From NCBI RefSeq assembly GCF_007993795.1, contig NZ_CP042476.1, positions 1,116,001-1,180,000 on the forward strand: 64,000 nt of DNA, read 5' to 3'. Every line of letters starts with the position of its first letter. Position 1 is the stretch's first letter. This DNA is from Antarcticibacterium arcticum (lineage in GTDB: Bacteria > Bacteroidota > Bacteroidia > Flavobacteriales > Flavobacteriaceae). A program made the position numbers and the translations under genes. The notes beneath the pieces are model-generated. The model made no database searches. It was not told where the DNA came from and worked only from the letters and a program-made list of their open reading frames with translations. This document shows, in pieces, positions 60,154 through 64,000 of this stretch.

Positions 60154-60471
60154 TTATTGTTCCCTAATCCGGATCGTTTTGTTAATGTCGGTGATGTAAA
60201 TGAGACCATCACCACTTTTACCAGTCCTTCCATGGGTGCGAATTAGTTCAACAATACTATTCACATCACTATTGTCGCAAACTATTTCCAGTTTTATTAC
60301 TTTGCTGTGGAGAAAGGGAAGATCAAGAGAAGGCCATTCTTTGTCGGGGTCTGTATAATCTCCGGTTCCCTCTCCCTTAAAGACAGTTAAGCAACAATAT
60401 CCTGCTTTTCTCAGACTGGAAACAACCTCCTGGATTTTACCCGGTCGAACAAATGCTTTTATTTCTTTCAT
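60154..60471 (-). CDS. Divergent P-II family signal protein
   Basis: A 105-residue protein of the GlnB/GlnK fold: start MKEIKAFVRPGKIQEVVSSL, B-loop TGKSGDGLIYITD and C-loop TIRIRE are intact, so ATP/ADP binding is likely. The T-loop (about residues 33-58) reads GEGTGDYTDPDKEWPSLDLP and lacks the conserved Tyr51 in Y-R-G-A-E-Y, so uridylylation and contact with AmtB or glutamine synthetase in the usual way is unlikely. No amtB or glnA is near. It may sense adenylate charge for the surrounding enzymes; this is inference. Confidence 0.9.
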   Translation of the reverse strand: MKEIKAFVRPGKIQEVVSSLRKAGYCCLTVFKGEGTGDYTDPDKEWPSLDLPFLHSKVIKLEIVCDNSDVNSIVELIRTHGRTGKSGDGLIYITDINKTIRIREQ

Positions 60472-60490
60472 AAATTAAGTTTTTACGTTA

Positions 60491-61510
60491 CTAGTTTTGT
60501 AATACCCCTAATGTTCGGTTAGTTTTGAGAATAGAATCTTGAGCATTCTTTTCAAGACCTGTAAGTGCTCTTATGGCGTCAATAGTTTCAGGGATTACAA
60601 TCGCTTGATTATCTACTACATATGCATAGAACAGTTCGTCTCCCTGTACCTTCAGCATATCTTCCCAAAGTGCTACTTCGTACATATCTCCCCAAGGCCG
60701 CCCCATGTCCAGAAACATTTCTTTAATGGTGTTATTAGAAACCAAACCCTGGTCATACCGGATCATCTTTATTCGTGTAGAAGTTTTAAAGGCATCTAAG
60801 ACTTCATCTTTAGAGACCTTTTTCTTCAGTTTTACATTCCAGTAATGCATGTGACTTAGCGTTTCGGGTATCTTAACTGCTGCTGTTACTACGTCCAGTT
60901 CGGGATCCACACTCTTAGCATCTGGCCCCTGATGACTGGGTATATCTTTTTCGGGAACCATGGTATTCATTATTCCACCCAGATGGCTTTCCCAGGGATC
61001 TGTTGCTCTTCTCAACAACGTGCCACGAGCACTTTCTAAAAAATTTGCTCTTTTAAGCGCGGTAAGAGTTCTTAAAATGGAGGTGGTGTTGCAGGAAACT
61101 ACGCGGGTAGCATTAATGTTTATAGCTGATTCATAGTTACTTTCAGCACTAAAAGAATGCCCTGTGGTTTCGTGTTTTTCGCCACCCTGTAGTATGAATT
61201 TAATGTTTTTTTCTTTATAAATCGCCACATTTTGAGCAGCAATCTTTTTAGGGGTACAGTCTATGACCAGATCTGACATCTTTAAAAGTTCAATTAAATC
61301 CCCCTCAACTGAAATCCCTTCAGATTTCATTTTGTCAACTGCATCTTGGGTGGCTGCATATATGTTGTAATTCTTTCTTACTGCATTTTGAATGCGCCAA
61401 TCGCTAATAATATCACAGACACCCGAAAGCTTCATGTCGTCTTGCAAATTGATGGCATTGGCCACTCTTTTGCCAATGACCCCGTATCCTACTACTGCTA
61501 TCTTTTTCAT
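60491..61510 (-). CDS. Type II (archaeal-type) glyceraldehyde-3-phosphate dehydrogenase
   Basis: A 339-residue enzyme unlike the bacterial GapA family. IAVVGYGVIGKRVANAI is the dinucleotide-binding start; catalytic Cys140 is in ATRVVSCNTTSILRTL; TPWESHLGG-like RATDPWESHLGGIMNTMVP, seen as DPWESHLGGIMNT, and GPDAKSVDPEL are type II signatures. Archaeal type II enzymes use NADP or NAD to make 1,3-bisphosphoglycerate. Its place in an array with AMP phosphorylase and prs suggests routing of ribose-derived triose phosphates. The gene is 82 bp downstream of the SPW membrane protein gene. Confidence 0.93.
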   Translation of the reverse strand: MKKIAVVGYGVIGKRVANAINLQDDMKLSGVCDIISDWRIQNAVRKNYNIYAATQDAVDKMKSEGISVEGDLIELLKMSDLVIDCTPKKIAAQNVAIYKEKNIKFILQGGEKHETTGHSFSAESNYESAININATRVVSCNTTSILRTLTALKRANFLESARGTLLRRATDPWESHLGGIMNTMVPEKDIPSHQGPDAKSVDPELDVVTAAVKIPETLSHMHYWNVKLKKKVSKDEVLDAFKTSTRIKMIRYDQGLVSNNTIKEMFLDMGRPWGDMYEVALWEDMLKVQGDELFYAYVVDNQAIVIPETIDAIRALTGLEKNAQDSILKTNRTLGVLQN

Positions 61511-61592
61511 TATCTTAGATTTTCTGATTATTCATTAATTTATCTCTTTGTTTCGGAATGGTGGGTTAATTTGCGTCTCACAGTGGACCGTC

Positions 61593-63284
61593 TTATACAA
61601 CATATTTATCCCAAAGTCCATAGGTTTCCTTTATTTTTCCTTTTGAAAAAGAAAGTGCCATTACAAAAAGGCCCGCTAAGCTGGTACTTAACGCAAATAC
61701 TGTATTGACATCTTCCATAAACCAGGGCATAATGGCCAATACAAGGCCGAGCAAAACATTAAAGTAACGCAAGCTCCTAATTACCTCGGCCATGGCCATT
61801 ACCGCAAATACAATTACAAGTGCCCCACCCAAATGATTTAAATCGGCAAATGGAGTTTCTATTCCAATCCCGAAAGCCGTGGGTGAGGCCATCAACCAAA
61901 TCCCTAAAACGGTGGAGATCGTCAACATCCAGGGGAAGGACATTCCCCAAATTGAAGATTTAAATATTATCCATGGGCGGTCATTAAATTCTGCCATTTC
62001 AGGAGAACGTCGATCCGTTTCAGTGGACAGTGCTTCCCCACCTTTCCAGAACACTTCCCATACGGAATCTCCTTTTTGTTTTCTTTGAACCATATGTTGC
62101 CACATGGCAATCACTTCATCAATTTGTAATGGAATCATTGGAAGCATAACTATAGCTGAAAACAGGCACAGGGCACACCAGGCTCCTACTGAAAGCGGCT
62201 GTGAAACGATTAGAAAAATACTTACGATTCCTAGAGGAATTACCAAAATCCCAAAAAGAGTGACCATACACGGCATGGTGCGCCAACGGGCGGTTCCTCC
62301 CATAAATGCCATTAAAACTTCCAAAGTGTATGCAAGTGTTCCCAATGCAGCATCAGATATTGGAAAGGAGTGGGACATATCGGAATTTAAAACGGTCATG
62401 GTGCCGTCACCAAAAAATGGATCCCAAGCGGTATCTATATATCCCAATTGAAAAGCTCCCAGATACCTGGAGGCCAACCATCCTAAAAACGCCAGCCCAA
62501 TCATAATTGAACGTTGTGGCCAGCTTGAAGGGTTATAGCTCCAACCCACAGGTACATCGCCCCCCATTTTCATATAGTTAATCATGTTTGGCATCCCGGG
62601 AATAAGAATGGTCAATGCAATAATCAAGGCACCAACCATGGTTCCGTTGTAATAGGCTATAGCAGTTGGCGCCCAGAAAATAAAGGGAGCCATACTGATC
62701 CATACCCCAATAAAGCAGCATATCCAAACGCTGTAGGGGCGGTTGGGTTTAAGGGAGCGCCAACCAAAAAACACCAGCAATATTCCGCTGATAATGTCGC
62801 TCCAGCGCATTGCTGCTATACGGTCGGCAAGGGAAAGCCATACATCCCTTCCGCCACTGGGTTCGACCACGTTCTTGGCGTAATCAAAGGTAAGGGGAGT
62901 GGAAATCATCCAGAATCCCAGCAAGACCACTACCCAATAGACCCAAAGGGTTTGCTTATGATGCTTCTTCAGCATTTCCATCCGGTCCTCTGCACTCATT
63001 TTCATACTACTCATATCCATGCCTTCACCACTGTGCTTGTGTGAAGTATGGTCCATGTTCATCATCGGGCGAGTAACACCTCGTGTGCCCATGCCTTCCA
63101 TTTTGTGGCCTGACATTTCGTTTTTTGCGTCCTCTTTTTTCACCAGCGTCATTCCGCACTTCGGGCATTTGCCCGGTTCATCACTCAGGACCTCAGGATG
63201 CATGGGACAAGTGTACTGAACCTTTTTTGAAGATTTATCATCATTACCCGGATGGGCCATTGAGGAAGGATCATTTTTTTTCAT
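61593..63284 (-). CDS. Heavy-metal-binding, VKOR-like and SPW-repeat membrane protein
   Basis: A 563-residue protein. Residues about 22-50 form a heavy-metal-binding domain (VQYTCPMHPEVLSDEPGKCP followed by KCGMTLVKK), then a Met/His-rich tail (residues about 55-98). About ten membrane helices follow. A CxxC in GAWCALCLFSAIVMLPMI resembles the active site of vitamin K epoxide reductase-type thiol oxidases. SPW repeats are recognisable (VWISMAPFIFW, GIWLMASPTAFGIG). A role in disulfide formation or copper handling in the envelope is likely but unproven. It is 39 bp after the epimerase gene. Confidence 0.85.
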   Translation of the reverse strand: MKKNDPSSMAHPGNDDKSSKKVQYTCPMHPEVLSDEPGKCPKCGMTLVKKEDAKNEMSGHKMEGMGTRGVTRPMMNMDHTSHKHSGEGMDMSSMKMSAEDRMEMLKKHHKQTLWVYWVVVLLGFWMISTPLTFDYAKNVVEPSGGRDVWLSLADRIAAMRWSDIISGILLVFFGWRSLKPNRPYSVWICCFIGVWISMAPFIFWAPTAIAYYNGTMVGALIIALTILIPGMPNMINYMKMGGDVPVGWSYNPSSWPQRSIMIGLAFLGWLASRYLGAFQLGYIDTAWDPFFGDGTMTVLNSDMSHSFPISDAALGTLAYTLEVLMAFMGGTARWRTMPCMVTLFGILVIPLGIVSIFLIVSQPLSVGAWCALCLFSAIVMLPMIPLQIDEVIAMWQHMVQRKQKGDSVWEVFWKGGEALSTETDRRSPEMAEFNDRPWIIFKSSIWGMSFPWMLTISTVLGIWLMASPTAFGIGIETPFADLNHLGGALVIVFAVMAMAEVIRSLRYFNVLLGLVLAIMPWFMEDVNTVFALSTSLAGLFVMALSFSKGKIKETYGLWDKYVV

Positions 63285-63323
63285 AATACGATTGAATTTT
63301 GGTTAATGAATCTGCATTCCTGA

Positions 63324-64000
63324 TCATTTATTCAAATGATTCTCCTGATAAAATTTCTTTGGATCGTCGTTTAAGTTTTTTACCATTTTTGGCAAAGTAT
63401 CACGAAGACTATGTTCGGGTTTCCAGCCCAACAATTTTTTCGCTCTGGAGCTGTCCATCTCCAAATGGTCATTTGCGAGATCGATCATCCAGGGTTTTAT
63501 AAAAGCTTTGCCGAACAGATTTTGCATAAATGCCCCGGCTTTGGCAAACCACTTTGGAGTGCCGATAATGGGTATTTTTTTTCCATGGATTTCAGTGCTT
63601 ATTATATCCTGGAGTTCTTGGTAAGTGAGGGTTTCATCATCCCCAATATTCAGGATTACTTCGGCTGGGAGATCTTTTCGTTTTTCAACAGCTAAAGTCA
63701 TCGCATCGATAACATCATCCCGGTGTACATAGGTGCTGCCATGGGCTGTATTGGCAGGATATAGTTTTGCTGTAATTTGTTTCTCGTAAATTCGCTGAAC
63801 CTGATTGGTGATGGGTATTGAACTCCCCTCTTCACTGTAAACTCCGGCTATACGCATCATCACTATAGGAATTTCACCCCTTTTTTCGTGCATTACTTTT
63901 TCGGTTGTAACTTTCGATTTAGGATAATCCCATTTAGGTTCCAGAGGCGAATCTTCTGTTATTTTCACCCCGGGAGATGAAGGTTTATATACCAACATAC
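63324..64000 (-). CDS. NAD-dependent epimerase/dehydratase family protein, 3' part
   Basis: The frame runs off the right edge, so the N-terminus with the nucleotide-binding loop is outside. Visible are SSPGVKITEDSPLEPKWDYP with the catalytic Tyr/Lys pattern YPKSK, then VMMRIAGVYSEEGSSIPI, VHRDDVIDAMTLAVE and the C-terminal KKLLGWKPEHSLRDTLP. This is an extended SDR of the atypical, nucleoside-diphosphate-sugar epimerase kind. It appears to be the most upstream gene of the array seen in the window. The substrate cannot be told. Confidence 0.88.
   Translation of the reverse strand, partial: MLVYKPSSPGVKITEDSPLEPKWDYPKSKVTTEKVMHEKRGEIPIVMMRIAGVYSEEGSSIPITNQVQRIYEKQITAKLYPANTAHGSTYVHRDDVIDAMTLAVEKRKDLPAEVILNIGDDETLTYQELQDIISTEIHGKKIPIIGTPKWFAKAGAFMQNLFGKAFIKPWMIDLANDHLEMDSSRAKKLLGWKPEHSLRDTLPKMVKNLNDDPKKFYQENHLNK

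Noticed and set aside
61879..62506. Several plus-strand ORFs of 66-115 residues
   Set aside because: All are antisense to the SPW/VKOR-like gene, whose coding pattern and motifs are clear.

Overview
The window looks like a stretch of chromosome from a flavobacterium (Bacteroidota, Flavobacteriaceae, in the Gramella/Salegentibacter/Salinimicrobium sphere). The reasons are: TonB-dependent receptors with carboxypeptidase-like N-terminal domains; families typical of the group (DUF4290, DUF5916, DUF6146, BatA-type vWA protein, START-like, YqgE); promoter-like sites of the form TTG-N19-TAnnTTTG; few Shine-Dalgarno sequences; moderate AT richness. No species call is possible from sequence alone.

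Positions 1-38460 are mostly ordinary core chromosome. It opens with a GlgE-pathway cluster (3' end of glgE, a treS-maltokinase fusion, glgB with a very unusual Lys-rich N-terminal extension). Together these convert trehalose to maltose, maltose 1-phosphate and branched alpha-glucan. Next come a ferredoxin, a LuxC-like acyl-CoA reductase, serC and serA; a small His/Cys protein with a metal-type TonB receptor; folE and msrA; a DUF5916 protein; an ABC ATPase; two tandem GAF histidine kinases; a BatA-type protein overlapping a dihydroorotase-like protein without its metal ligands; a murA of the Asp (fosfomycin-insensitive) type; a recQ-fmt run; the HU gene with a near-consensus promoter; and a tRNA-Met (CAT).

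From the tRNA onward (38461-64000) the character changes to accessory DNA. A decayed ISAon1-type transposase lies just after the tRNA, followed by a conserved small protein, a formate/nitrite-family channel, DUF305 and TMEM220 proteins, a second TonB receptor, an NTF2-like protein and a secreted sugar dehydrogenase. A glnS copy is uninterrupted in frame except for two TAA codons. After a K+ channel-like protein comes a scar of a copA-type ATPase and a short-chain dehydrogenase.

From 53358 down to 51205, and from 53376 up to the right edge, every gene is on the minus strand with tight spacing or 4-bp overlaps. In transcription order from the right the array is: an SDR epimerase (partial), a heavy-metal-binding/VKOR-like/SPW membrane protein, type II (archaeal-type) GAPDH, a divergent P-II protein, a two-domain universal stress protein, an ATP-cone/Mrr-like nuclease fusion, a small protein, a beta-CASP metallo-RNase, an AMP phosphorylase-type enzyme, a short PRPP synthetase, two small proteins, and a CopB-type P-ATPase. 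My reading, which is inference, is a stress-linked RNA/nucleotide-to-sugar-phosphate salvage module of partly archaeal-like enzymes joined to metal efflux. It is the most interesting part of the window.
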